DNA of 64,000 bases from Mytilisepta virgata (GCA_028015205.1 CM051514.1:37216150-37280149); one strand, 5' to 3'. Shown: positions 36,641 through 47,673, counted from the stretch's first letter. Numbers and translations are program-made. Notes: a model not told the origin generated them from the letters alone.

Positions 36641-37390
36641 TGATATTTGACTTTTGACCTTAAAAAGGTGGCTCAGTTGCATCTGTCTTTCCATATGAGA
36701 TTCCTGTCAACTTTGGTTACAATCTGCCCATTAGTTATTGAGCAAATGACATAAAACATGTGAAAGTCTTTTCCCATATGATTTCAATGGAAACTTTCAG
36801 CAGACGCAACCGTCGGTTAAGCGGATGAATCTCAAACGCAAGTGGATCCTTTATAGAGGGGATTTTTGTCATCAATCCTGCAAAATTTCAAAACATTTCA
36901 TAGTTTAGTTTCATCAGAGAAGATTTTTGAAATTTGGTCAATAAAAATCCAAGATGCCCTCTGGGGGCCATGTTGTTCATCCATCCGGTACCAAAGGCAG
37001 AAATGTAATAGAAGTTGGTTGTATTCTGCCCATCAGTTCCTGAGCAATTGACAAAAAAGGATTTTCCCATATGGTTTTAATGAAAACTTTGAACAGACGC
37101 AGCCGTCGGTTGAACAGATGAATCTCAACAAACAGTTGATCGTTTGTAAAAGATATTGCTGTCATCAATTCTGCAAAGTTTCAAAACATTTCATTCTGTA
37201 GTTTCAGAGAAGATTTTTGAAAATTGACCAACAAAAACAAAGATGGCCTTTGGTGGCCATGTTATTAAACCATCCGGAACCAATGGTGGATTGTTTGTAG
37301 AGGTCCATCCATTCATCATTCCTACCAAATTTGGTTACAATCCGCCTAGTAGTTTTAGAGAAGATAAAAATGTGAAAAGTCTACGGATGC
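36641..37390 (+). repeat. ~305-bp degenerate tandem repeat in C1q gene 1 intron
   Basis: The phrase 'tctgcccat.agtt..tgagcaa' recurs at about 36722 and 37024, with a weaker third at 37341. 'cagacgca.ccgtcggtt' recurs at about 36802 and 37094, and 'tttcaaaacatttcat' at 36886 and 37172. Non-coding. Confidence 0.7.
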
Positions 37391-38226
37391 AAAGTGATGA
37401 CATACGTTCACATTGTCTATAGTCGAGGTGAGCTAAAAAATTAAATAAGGGTTACCTTTCTTGAAAATTTCCATAATTCTTGAACATGGGTGATAATTTT
37501 TGAAAATAGCCACGTTTTTTTTTGTATGATGATCGATGATCCGGAGTTTTGCATTTGCACCAATCTGAATCTCAAATTTTCTCTTTGTTGTCGCCAAAAC
37601 GTTTTATCAGTTTCAGAACAAAGTAAATGTAATTGATTTATTTTGGCCTTTTTACATGTGAATAACAGGTAAGTAGGAGGTTGATGCACACACTGTGGTA
37701 CTATAGAATTATTTTATTTTCTGCAGTTGTTATTTATGGCACTTATTTACAGTTGTATGTGTATCACTGTCAGTAGTCATTTGCAAAAATTGTTCGTACA
37801 ATGGAGAGAAAGATCCCACCTCCATAGTTTCTCCATCTAGAATCATAGATTTTTTCTTTTGATTTGGTTCAGTTAATAAGACATCAATTTTACGATTAAA
37901 TGCTCCAGTCTAATTATCTGCCCTTTATGTTGTAGGATAAGAGCTATTTCACTTTGTTCCCGGTTACTTTTAGTATCGGTTTATTTATATCAGTTTTGAG
38001 GAGATGTTGTAATGAAGATATATATTGGAACAGATGGATGGAAAGAATAATTTTCTCATCAGAATTCAAAAAGTGATTGTCGTATGGCGTCATTTAGTCA
38101 TTCAGAGTTGCATTTGATGTCAACATGAGTTGACATCTGCTGCTGTGTCCTGTTGAATAAATTACAAAACTCCTATCTCCTCCTTTATATTTACAATATG
38201 TTTAACCAGCAATTTCATTTTTTCAG

Positions 38227-38639
38227 GGAACAAATACATCAGATATAAACATGTAGCGTTCACCACCATCCTCTCTAAAAGTATTGTGCTAGGTCAGAAA
38301 CAAACTGTTAAATATGACAAAATTATAACCAATGTGGGTAACGCTTACCATTCAACAACAGGAATATTTACTGTTCCTACTTCCGGAGTTTACAGTCTGT
38401 CAGTAAGCATGATGGGACATCCTGGCAACGGCATCCATTTGCAGCTAGTGAGGAATGGTAATGAGCTCGTTCGCCTTTGGACCGGAGGCGGTGGAAGCTA
38501 TGAATTGGCCTCTCAAACCATTAATGTAAAACTTGCAGAGAATGATAAGATTTGGGTTCAACGAAAAGATAGTACTGGAGCAAAAATATATGGCAGTGAG
38601 CAGTACAACGTATTTTCTGGTGTTTTGGTGTTTCAATAA
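38227..38639 (+). CDS. C1q-domain protein gene 1, exon 2 (C1q domain)
   Basis: Second and last coding exon. Acceptor CATTTTTTCAG ends at 38226. The split codon is completed as G|GG, giving an open frame from exon 1 into NKYIRYKHVAFTTILS. The ~135-residue C1q domain shows the family landmarks: the FTTIL strand near the start, the aromatic NVGNAYHSTTGIFTVP region, SGVYSLSVSM, and C-terminal FSGVLVFQ. Together the exons give about 193 residues, the usual size for a short bivalve C1qDC protein. The TAA at 38637 is embedded in an AATAAA (38635-38640); another AATAAA lies at 38764. Intron: 33005-38226. Confidence is high for the domain and good for the pairing with exon 1, because both splice phases fit. 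Confidence 0.92.
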
Positions 38640-38653
38640 AGTATTTTAATGAG

Positions 38654-39030
38654 TATTTAGTTGCTGATTGTTAAAAAAATGTTCTATTAACGCCTACCTG
38701 TAACATATTTATATCTGTGATACCGGTTCTTAGAAAGTGTTGAATAATTCGCAATTAAACTTGAATAAACAACATTGAACAACCAGTATGAGCGATCAGA
38801 CTTTCTCGCTTTTATTACACAGGTTTAGAATTATTACAAGCTTGTGTGTACAAAATGTAATTTTCATCCAATTCAATTTTAACAGTAAAAGACATTTTGA
38901 TTGGTCGTTAATGGTTGGCCAAGTTATATTATATTCTTTAATCTACTTTGGGTACTATGAAGTCACCAACGTATTACTTTGCAGTTCGCAATTTAAATAT
39001 GCCGTAGTTTGATAATGCATCCAGAGGTTT
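38654..39030 (+). repeat. 3'-flank copy of the intronic repeat at 33257
   Basis: Begins about 15 bp after the C1q gene 1 stop codon and matches 33257-33650. The copy supplies a second AATAAA (38764), so the end of the transcript may lie in repeat-derived sequence. Confidence 0.8.
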
Positions 39031-39644
39031 CTTCGGGATCTTAAAATTCTTGATAACGACTGTAGAATTTTTGAAGTGATAACTTCAGCCTAGAAACAAT
39101 ACGCCACTGTTTGAGAAGCTTTTTCTTAAGCCACCACTCCAGAAAATAATTATATTCGCCACAATCCTTCAAATTAAAATATTAGAATTGGACCTCTGTG
39201 GTTCCTAATGTTTTAAAATCAAAATTCCTAAACCATATTACGAAAGTACATATAGTGTAAGACAAAACTGTAAAGAAAGAATATATGTGGAATGAATGAG
39301 AAAGCTAGTGTCCGAATAGAAATTGATACCCCCTCCCCCCAAAACCCTTATTGTCTATCGTTAATCAAAAAATGAAAGTGGATTTCAGGCGTTACAAAGC
39401 TTGAAAAATAAAATAACAATCCAAAGATACTAATATTAGATATAATACATCTATACTATGCTGTATACGACGTGGCTGTTAAAACGTCTAATAGAATCTT
39501 ATCATAATAGCTCATATACAATGTAGTAACATGTCGCCCAATTCGGACACATTATTCTGACAATGTACTCTTACTCGAAACTGCTGTATGATTAGCAGAT
39601 AGGCAGAAAATGCGCGCATCAATTATCTAAGTCTTGGGTTTTAA
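39031..39644. other. Intergenic with a short piece of repeat R
   Basis: A piece of repeat R is at 39408-39470 ('aacaatccaaagatactaat'), and part of a dispersed repeat is near 39520-39560. No gene seen. Confidence 0.5.
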
Positions 39645-40030
39645 AATAACAATCCAAAGATACTAATATTAGATATAGTAAATTTATATTATGCTGTATA
39701 CGACGCATTTCAAGGAGTTACCTCTCATCAGCAGCATTAAAACCGAAACATTTGGAAGACCAAAAAAACAAACCTATTTTAAAACAAGAAGTACCCATAA
39801 CCAAAAATACCGAAATAGGAAGCCAAATTTCACCTGAGGAGATCTACCATGTGCAATACAAGGAATGAACCCTTAGTAATTCTATTATTTTTTAATTTTG
39901 CTAAATACTGGTAATTTCTATAACAAATCAATGAATAATCATGTCAGACAAGTCTGATGACTGGGTTGGCGAATACCCTCGGGGACCTAGGCTCCACCAT
40001 GCAGAGGCATCGTCCCAGGAGTTTCAAAAT
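39645..40030 (+). repeat. Dispersed repeat R, copy 3
   Basis: Contains both halves of the small conserved frame on the plus strand in swapped order: 39645-39740 (NNNPKILILDIVNLYYAVYD continuing to SHQQH and a stop) and 39941-40030 (MSDKSDDWVGEYPRGPRLHH onward). The same peptide runs unbroken in copy 1 at 7691-7509. It ends in an 'aaatt' microsatellite (about 40027-40053). Confidence 0.75.
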
Positions 40031-40239
40031 AAATTAAATTAAATTAAATTACTCGAAATTCGACTCCTAAATTGTAAAACATAATTGAAAACATATATAA
40101 ATATGTAGTGTATGATACAACAGTGTACATGTAGGAATAAATTGCATAAATAATCAACAAATTAAAAATTTGACCAAAGTGAACACCAAGTTAAAATTAA
40201 GATTCTAATGCATATATACATACATTGTATATAATTGAA

Positions 40240-40640
40240 CAATGGAAGTGGTGTTTAGGTCACAAGCTTAAATTACAATTTTCAAATTCCGATCCTGTAG
40301 GTACATTTTTTTTTAAAATTACAATTATAAAACCTTATTGAATATTAATGATTTGATAATCAAAATTGTTGAATTCCTAAGGGGGAACCGTTACAACGGA
40401 GACAACGACAATATTCCCGGACTTTCTTCGAAGGTAGAGACATGAAATATGAAGGAGAAGTCAGGTCACAAGATTAAATATGCAGTTTCAAATTCGACCC
40501 TGTGGGGTATTTTTAGAAAATCAAAATTCTACATACAGTGTATGAAAATGCCGTATAAAATTAAATAAATACATTATATAATGTAATAGAAGTTTACGTC
40601 ACAAGGTTAAATTTACAATTTTCTAAATTATACACTAAAA
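40240..40640 (-). repeat. ~185-bp repeat family, third locus
   Basis: The phrases 'gtcacaag.ttaaatt', 'caattttcaaattc.gatcctgt.gg' and 'tacattatataatgtaatag' recur with a period of about 180-190 bp. In reverse orientation they resemble 1305-1800. Confidence 0.5.
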
Positions 40641-42685
40641 TTATAAACAAAAACCAAGAAAACCCTGCGATTGAGTTTTGAATTGTAAAATAAAGTTACT
40701 TGATACCAATTTTAATGCACAAGATGTGCACATTGCGTCGATTTACGACTTAAGGAATTTTATTTAACCTAAATTAAAGACATACATGAGTCGATGCCAC
40801 CGTACACATCTGTCCCATTTGGTTTTACAGAAATCACATCACCGGCTTCGAGTAACTGAATGACAGTAACGGTTGTGGTTTAATAGTAATCCGTAATTAT
40901 TTTGCACATGCTTTCAACACGGCTGAAATCAAACATATATTAAACTGTAGCTTCTGATTTGACACGTGTCTATATTTGGCTAGATAAATTAATTACTTAA
41001 GTAAAATAAGACAAAAACCTGACAGAAAAAATATCGAAAATCGTATAATCTCCAAATAGAATCAGATTAAGTATGTCGACATAAGAGTACAACACGCATC
41101 ACATGATTTTTAATAGTGTTTAGTAAAGTGCTAAAATCTTGAAAAACACAACAGGCGGTTATAAAAACAATGCCTCAGTCTTCTAGGAAAACTCACCCAA
41201 AGACAGCGTGGTAGGTTTAGCTTGGTAAGTAGCGTAATTGGGGATAATATTTTTTCGTGGGAGAACCCAGAGATAACCCTGACTTATGGCAGGAATACCG
41301 ACTGGAGTAGAAACTTATCCCGAATGGTTTGAGGTGGAACTATCTTGTATACACTACTACAGTTTATTTCAATGTATTTGAGGTGGAAGCAATGTATTTA
41401 CCGTCCTGATACCAATTTTATATACTGAATTTGTTTTGTGTTGTTTTTGTTTTTGTTTTTCTGTTTCTGTCATCTTGCAGGTAAGTAGGCTGAGGCTCGT
41501 TAATTATGTATTGATAATAATTTGTCTATTCAATGGCCTTGATCACCCTTACCCTAATATTACTTTTTTCAAAATGTAATTAAAAAAAATGAATATCTCG
41601 TTTAAACAAACTGTGGATCAATTTCTTTAGTTGTTCAGAGGTTGCATTTTAATTTTTCCCATGGAAGCTATTTGATTCAGCATGCTTAAGTTCAGTGGAC
41701 GAGCTTTAAAATATAGGATGGTGCTTTGGTAAGCTTAAAAATGACATTTTTAATGAGTGTAATGAGTTGTTACAACTGATACAGTTTATTTCAGGAATGT
41801 ATTATTTAAACGCATGATAAATAACCAATGCAAAACATAATATTATTTACAGAAGAGGCAAACACTTTTTAAGTGGGTTTCGGGAGTTTAAACTGTCACT
41901 AAAAATCTGGATTGCACTGCTACTATCTTTAACAGACAACGTACTTATTCAAGAAAGAATACATTGTCTCTGAAAAATTGTATTTCTTTTCAATAAAATA
42001 AATTTATATTTTGTAGCATCAATGCGTTTTCCAAAAATTGATAACACTGATAATCATATATAATTTTTTTAGATAAATACAATTTTTTATCTGAGTGCAA
42101 AACAAATATATTATCCAGGAAGTGTAACCTTCAAAATGGGTATCGATAATGATACTTACTATCAACAACAAGGTGGAATATTTTTTCTTGAAGTTCTTCG
42201 TTGTCATATTAAATTCTCTGTCCACAATTTCGATTCTTTGTGATAGACTTATCCCTTTGATGCACTGGAAGAAACGTGCTGTGATTTCAATTTCGATGCA
42301 CTGGCTGAACATTTTCGTTCATTAATAGTCTAAGTCAAAACAAAAACCAAACTTTTTTGTCCTTACTCTTTGCACATTGTCATTAGCTTTGCTTTTTTCA
42401 TGTTATATCTATTAAACCCTATCCCAGAGAAATTAATTGTCTTTTTGAACACAATGACGTAATATGGTACATTCGCACACACTCTTCTGCGCATTGATAG
42501 AAAGGTCTCATTCTTTTTATAGCTCTCACACGTTTTATCAAGATCCAACATTTTTAAAACGTTTCAATTTAAACACAACGAAGCAGCAAATGCATCAATG
42601 TTAATTAAAGTAATGCAAACATTTTACAAAAAACTAAGTATATTGCGAAACAGCTCATGCGACAATAGATAAAAAGAAAAATAAA
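40641..42685. other. Intergenic, no gene seen
   Basis: No gene recognised. A pyrimidine-rich tract followed by TTGCAG|GTAAGTAGG is at 41440-41490. Open frames at 42019-42312 and 42363-42551 show no signal peptide or motif. Confidence 0.45.
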
Positions 42686-43038
42686 TGGAAATCGTGAGCT
42701 GTCAAAAGGGGCATAAAACGCCTAAAATGTATGAAATACACAAGTCGAACAAAACCAAATATAAAATCCTAAAAAAACAACGACAATCAAGCTAAAAAGT
42801 TAAAAATACCCAACGTTTCGACCAATATGGTCTTGATCACGAGCATGTAAAAAATAAAAATAAAAAGGTGTTGACTCTTCGAAACCCAGTATCTTGCTCT
42901 ATTGGTCGAAACGTTGGGTATTTTTAACTTTTTAGTTTGATTGTTGTTGTTTTTTTTACGACTTGGTTTTGTTCGACTTGCGTATTTCATACATTTTAGT
43001 CGTTTAGGGCCCCTTTTGACAGCTCACTATTTCCAAAC
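42686..43038. mobile_element. Fold-back element with ~140-bp arms
   Basis: The left arm (42686-42826) is repeated in reverse complement at 42901-43038. Shared are 'gtgagctgtcaaaagggg', 'taaaatgtatgaaatac', 'aagtcgaacaaaaccaa' and 'aatacccaacgtttcgacc', interrupted by small differences. The central loop is about 74 bp and AT-rich. No coding capacity. A partial relative is at 29322-29425, so this is a dispersed, probably non-autonomous element. The 67-codon frame across it is an artefact of the palindrome. Confidence 0.8.
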
Positions 43039-43195
43039 ATTTTACAGAACGTCTCGAAAGCCCTTTGATGCACTTGTTAAATGCAAATACTTTTAAATGT
43101 ACTGTTCAGAAAAAAGTATGAACACAGCATTATACTCGTTTGTGTTTGAACTAATCTTGAGACGAGAGGTTTGGTGCAGTCTTTTTTACTGTTGA

Positions 43196-43835
43196 TAAGA
43201 TAAGATAAGATAATATTTATTGATATAGAATCCAACACAGGATTGTAATCTCCAACAAAACAAATTCAGACAAACATTGATAAACATTGATAAAACAAAC
43301 ATTTCAATGAATTCAATACAATTGTTCGTGTGCAGATCTATCACGACTGAGGGGTTAATTTGTATAAGATATACTAGTAATCCATGTAGTTACTATAATA
43401 ACAACAAATAAATATATAATCATTTTCTCATTTTACGCTTAGTATACACATCATCTATTCCTGTTATACAAACTTTCATGACATCATAATCGTTACTAGA
43501 CATAATAAATTTAAATTTTTCAATATCAAATAAATCTCGAAATGCAGGAATAATATCACTAATATCCGAAAAAAGTTTGGTTCTTAAATGCTCTAAATCT
43601 TTGCACTTCATAACAAAATGAAACTCATCTTCAACATTAGAATTGCAATAATTACATATTCTATTTTCTAAAGGAATATCTTGATATCTCCCTTGCTCTA
43701 TAAGCAGCTTGCTATTACTTATTCTTATTTTAACATGATAGTGTAGTTGCCTCAATTGTGTGAAGCTCATCCATTTTTCTGGATAAAGCCTGATGTGTCT
43801 GTTGGGCTTTAGTGTCATAAATGAACAAATATAGG
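43196..43835 (-). pseudogene. 5'-truncated LINE: C-terminal zinc-knuckle region and 3' tail
   Basis: The minus-strand frame (43818 to 43420, GTG-first in the open frame so probably entered from upstream) encodes the C-terminal region of a LINE ORF2 protein: a TQLRQLHYHVKIR.SNSKLL.EQGRYQ block, then CNYCNSNVEDEFHFVMKC, a Cys-Cys-His-Cys knuckle. About 200 bp of 3' UTR follow, ending in a GATAA microsatellite (43196-43215), the usual end of such elements. The RT catalytic part is absent, as expected for truncation during target-primed insertion. It is related to, but distinct from, the fragment at 62511-63775. Confidence 0.75.
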
Positions 43836-46052
43836 TTATAGTGTCACAATGGGTTTACAATTTAATATTCAAATATTTACAAAATATTAATGATATATAC
43901 AAATAAAATATTTAATTTAAATAAAAATTATATGTAAAAACTATTTTCAATATAAATGTGCCCTTCTGAAAACTTTCAGAGTTGTATTGATGAAATGAAA
44001 CAACAATATTATCTGCCTTAATGCTGACATGTTTGTCCTTTTCAGACCTGAAATCACGTTCAAGTGCCCCCTATCCTAAAAATATCTCTCTCTCCCCTTA
44101 TATCCTAGCTAGAACACTACTTCGTGTGATATTTTTTATAAGCGTTTTATTGTGGACCTTTGCTTTCATTATACAATTTATATAACCTAGCGATAATTTT
44201 ATGAAGTCATGAATGCTGGTGATTTAAAAAAAACAGCATAAGCTTTTTTTGTTTTTTTTGGATATTTCAAGAGAATATAAATGTACATGTAAATTCCTCT
44301 TTTTTTACTTACGTGCTGTCATGTTGCTTTTTTTCCCTTTGATTTTGAGTTTATAGCATATAATCTTTGTTGTTTTCATGAATAAGTTGTGCATTTGTAT
44401 TTTGAACTATGGACCTACGTTTTACTGAATTGGTATTTTATTGTCGATATATTTTGTTATGCTTTATTATGAGCAAGTGTGTTAAGGTTTATACTGATAA
44501 ATTTTGGAATTTGGTTTCGACTTAAGTCTACATTACCTTAATTTTAGATACAACTTTTATTTTTATCGCTCTTAAAGATTGATTATTTTTTTAGGTTTTT
44601 CTAATTTTTTGTCAAGACCATGTATGATAAAATTTATTCCAGAAATACCAATTCTACTTTGGAGTGTAATTGTAATCGTTTTCTATGTTTTTTCTCTTTT
44701 TCAGAGAACTATGTCGATGGATTTTAAAGACTTGTGGAATATTAACCTCCTATTGATATATAAAGACACGCTTGTCGGAGGTGAGTATTGCATGTCTTTT
44801 TCTGTTTTTCTGTTAGTTCTTCTGTCTTTCTGTCTAACTCCTTAACTGAAAGAAATTATTCATGAAACAACACATGAACTGACAAGTGGTATCGTTTAAG
44901 TTTACAATATGGTCAAGCTTGGCCCCAAATTAAAAACTACCTTCACATACACGGATTTTTCTTAAGTATTTCTTTATACGTATAGCACAAATTCGTCAAT
45001 TTTAGTTGATAGTTATGTTAACAGGCACACTTCAGAAAAAAAAACGTATTGCCTTTACTCGTTTCAAAGACTGAAAAGGTCTGTTCAGATGTATAAACAT
45101 GTCTCACAGTCATTATATACAAGACGAACAATTAGCAAATATTGCAGATGAGATTTAATTCCCAAAATATGCTAGCTAAGGACAGAGCTATTCTTGTGTG
45201 GGATACTCCTTATGTTAGATCCTGAGTCTGGATTTAAGATTTACGGTTATATTTTTTTCGGACACTAGTACTATTAGTGATAATCAAATGACAGTTTTTG
45301 TGTTTTGTATGAAGAAAGAAAGGTCGAGATCTTTGTTTTTGTCATTTACACGAATCGCAGTAGAGTAAAGCAAATTAGGCTGCAGGTGCTTCTTTCCATC
45401 TGTCGATACCTCCCTTCATGCAAAGTAGAGTAATAACTGAAGTTACGGAGTCTTTTTCTTTAAGATACGACATTCCTTTGGTAAGATTTACATGTATAAT
45501 GCAAGTTGATTTAAGAATCACCAAGTTTTCCAACTTAATTAAAAAGTGACAGGTGTCGACGAAAGAGTAAGACATTTCGTATTCTATTTCTATTCTTTTT
45601 ATGTGGTTTTTTATTTTATCTTATTGTATTATTTTTTGTATATATTTTTTTTAATATACATATTTTTTTATTTTCTTTTTTTTTATTTTACTTTATTATA
45701 TTTTATTGTCGATTGAGTAATAAATAATTGGATGCAGATGCTTAATCCTAATTCGAATATTGCAAATTAAGGAACGAATTGACATCACTCTCAAATTTTA
45801 AGTAATAGGTGCATTTCTTTTCTTCTATATTTAAAAAAAAATCTATATCTAGCCGTCTTTGTACTACAGAGACTGTCTAAAACTACATGTTAATGCATAC
45901 AAATTAGACCAATTACCAATTCAGTGCATACCAGCGTTGCAGCTTAAATTTGTAAAAACGTTGATATCGTTTGAAAGAAATACCTTTTTTGTTTGGTTAT
46001 AATCTATATCCCTTGAAAATTATATAATTTTATGATCTAGGGTTCAGTGTTT
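43836..46052. other. Intergenic, upstream of C1q gene 2
   Basis: AT-rich, with a T/A-only low-complexity block at 45590-45720. One well-bounded exon candidate lies at 44705-44780. The frame at 45375-45575 has no recognisable content. Confidence 0.45.
44705..44780 (+). other. Candidate orphan exon
   Basis: Bounded by a strong acceptor (TTTTTTCTCTTTTTCAG ending 44704) and a strong donor (CGGAG|GTGAGTAT at 44780). It contains ATG at 44711 followed by 23 codons (MSMDFKDLWNINLLLIYKDT onward) and a phase-1 end. It does not join in frame to the signal-peptide frame of C1q gene 2, so it would be a leader with an upstream ATG, part of an unseen gene, or chance. Confidence 0.25.
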
Positions 46053-46717
46053 ATGCCATTTTCAAATCAACTGTCCGCGAACGCAATGGTTTTTTTATTT
46101 TTTGCTTCAATTTCGCTTTTGGTATGTACCCATGGGTTTTTACTGGGACGGAGCACAACGCCTCAACCAATAAAAATATCAGTGATGACTGATAAACATT
46201 ATGAGATGTTAATCGATCTTTTCGTGGAAGAAAGAAATTCACGACGACAGCTTCAGACGGTTGTCGAAAAACTTCAACAAGAACTCTCAGCCACAAAAAA
46301 AAGAAATGACGACGAAGTTAGGAATGTCTTTTAATGGGACGAAACAGGGCGATATATTAAAATTAGAGGCAGACACTATGGAACTTAGAGCAAACTTCAG
46401 CCGTTTACAAACAGACTTTGATTTTTTAAAAGTAGAATATAATCAACTTAAATCAAATTCGGCAGCTGTTGGGTCAAAAGTTCAGTCCTTTGATCTGAAA
46501 CTTGAACATTTGAAGACTTTTACAGATCTCAGTATGGTTTCGTACTTGGATAACACAACTAAACATCTAGCCGAGGAAATGGTATTGGCGAACCAAAAAA
46601 TAAATTTGCTTACCAATGATGAAAATGCACGTAAACAGGATTTTCTTGCTCTGTATAAGGTTGTGAAAGGGATAGAAAATAAAACATATGAATTGGAAAA
46701 TAACATCACAAATAAAG
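46053..46717 (+). CDS. C1q-domain protein gene 2, exon 1 (signal peptide and long coiled coil), frame-broken
   Basis: First coding exon of a longer secreted C1qDC protein. ATGs at 46053 and 46086 are both possible; the second starts straight into a signal peptide (MVFLFFASISLLVCTHG). A long helical region follows, rich in Glu, Lys, Leu and Gln with heptad-like spacing (VVEKLQQELSATKK, LKLEADTMELRANFSRLQTD, FLKVEYNQLKS), typical of the oligomerising coiled coil before a C1q head. The frame changes at an A8 run (46294-46301): one A fewer would keep it open to the donor AAAG|GTTAGT at 46717. The exon ends in phase 1, like gene 1. Corrected length with exon 2 is about 350 residues. As it stands, the product would stop near 46334 after about 93 residues. 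A real null allele or an assembly error are both possible. Confidence 0.8.
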
Positions 46718-46859
46718 GTTAGTAAAAATAAGGTATCCTACGCGTACATTATATTTTGTTAACAAATAACTTTAACCAGCGTTGTCTAGATACATACTGT
46801 AGTATATTTCTGTCAAGTTGAAAAACAATTCGTTGTTTCTATTCGACGTCTGTGAAAAC

Positions 46860-47075
46860 AGGTTAGTCCTAAGTTTGCCGATCATCGGCTTGTTCATTGC
46901 CATTACAGGTCCGGATGCCTTAATAGTAAGTCTTATCATCCTTCCCTGTGATTCTATCAGCTTGTTGAGCAGCTCCGAAAAATTCGTATCAAGAAACGCG
47001 TCGCTGAGCAGGATAGTCAGCAGGACTTATCAACAAATTCTCCCAACGTTTGGCAGCTTAGAACTTATTAAATAA
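46860..47075. other. GC-richer open patch in C1q gene 2 intron
   Basis: Markedly richer in G and C than its surroundings and open in more than one frame on both strands (plus 46818-47075; minus TILLSDAFLDTNFSELLNKL and onward). No family is recognised. It could be the relic of a coding exon or of an inserted gene fragment. Confidence 0.3.
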
Positions 47076-47673
47076 CTTTCAAAATTGCAAAATATTAATA
47101 AATATATCAAGATTTGGTGTTCCTTATTTATATTATGGCGTTTTATTTAAATGAATAATGAAGAAATTTCTAAAAGTGACATCAACAAAATGTGTCTTTC
47201 CTCGATGCTGATAATGTCTGCTGGGACTTCTTTCCGCTCTTTCCATTGCATTTCATTATTTGCGATTAGATAAAATTTTAAACGTACGCTTTATTTTTAT
47301 ATGTCCATAAATCGCCTGAATTAGTACAAAAACGACTAAATGTTGTTTAAATATGTCGTCTCCCTGGTTAAATTTGAGTGATAATTTTACGTTGCGCATA
47401 TTTTAGTCAGAAGTTGTTTCGCGAATGGAGACGGACTATGACGTCAACGAAGTTGCAAGTTTGAAAGCGGGCGCTTTAGTTTCCCGGAAAATCACGAACA
47501 AAGATTTTACATAAACAGTCAGGAAATATATACTTATTGGTATGGTAAACAACGTAACGGAAAACTTGTCTTTGCGATGAAGAATCCATACTTTTCCAGC
47601 GAAAATTTGGGAGAATTCAGAACGTTTACAAATATTTATGTTTCAGATAAGTAATTAAGATGATAAAAATATT

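Noticed and set aside
44705..46100. In-frame splice of the orphan exon to C1q gene 2
   Set aside because: Joining 44780 to a possible acceptor at 46040 puts the C1q gene 2 signal peptide out of frame.
46317..46347. A 31-nt intron restoring the frame of C1q gene 2
   Set aside because: GT and AG ends are present and the length fits the frame, but it is too short for mollusc splicing; an extra base in the A8 run is simpler. Kept only as an alternative.
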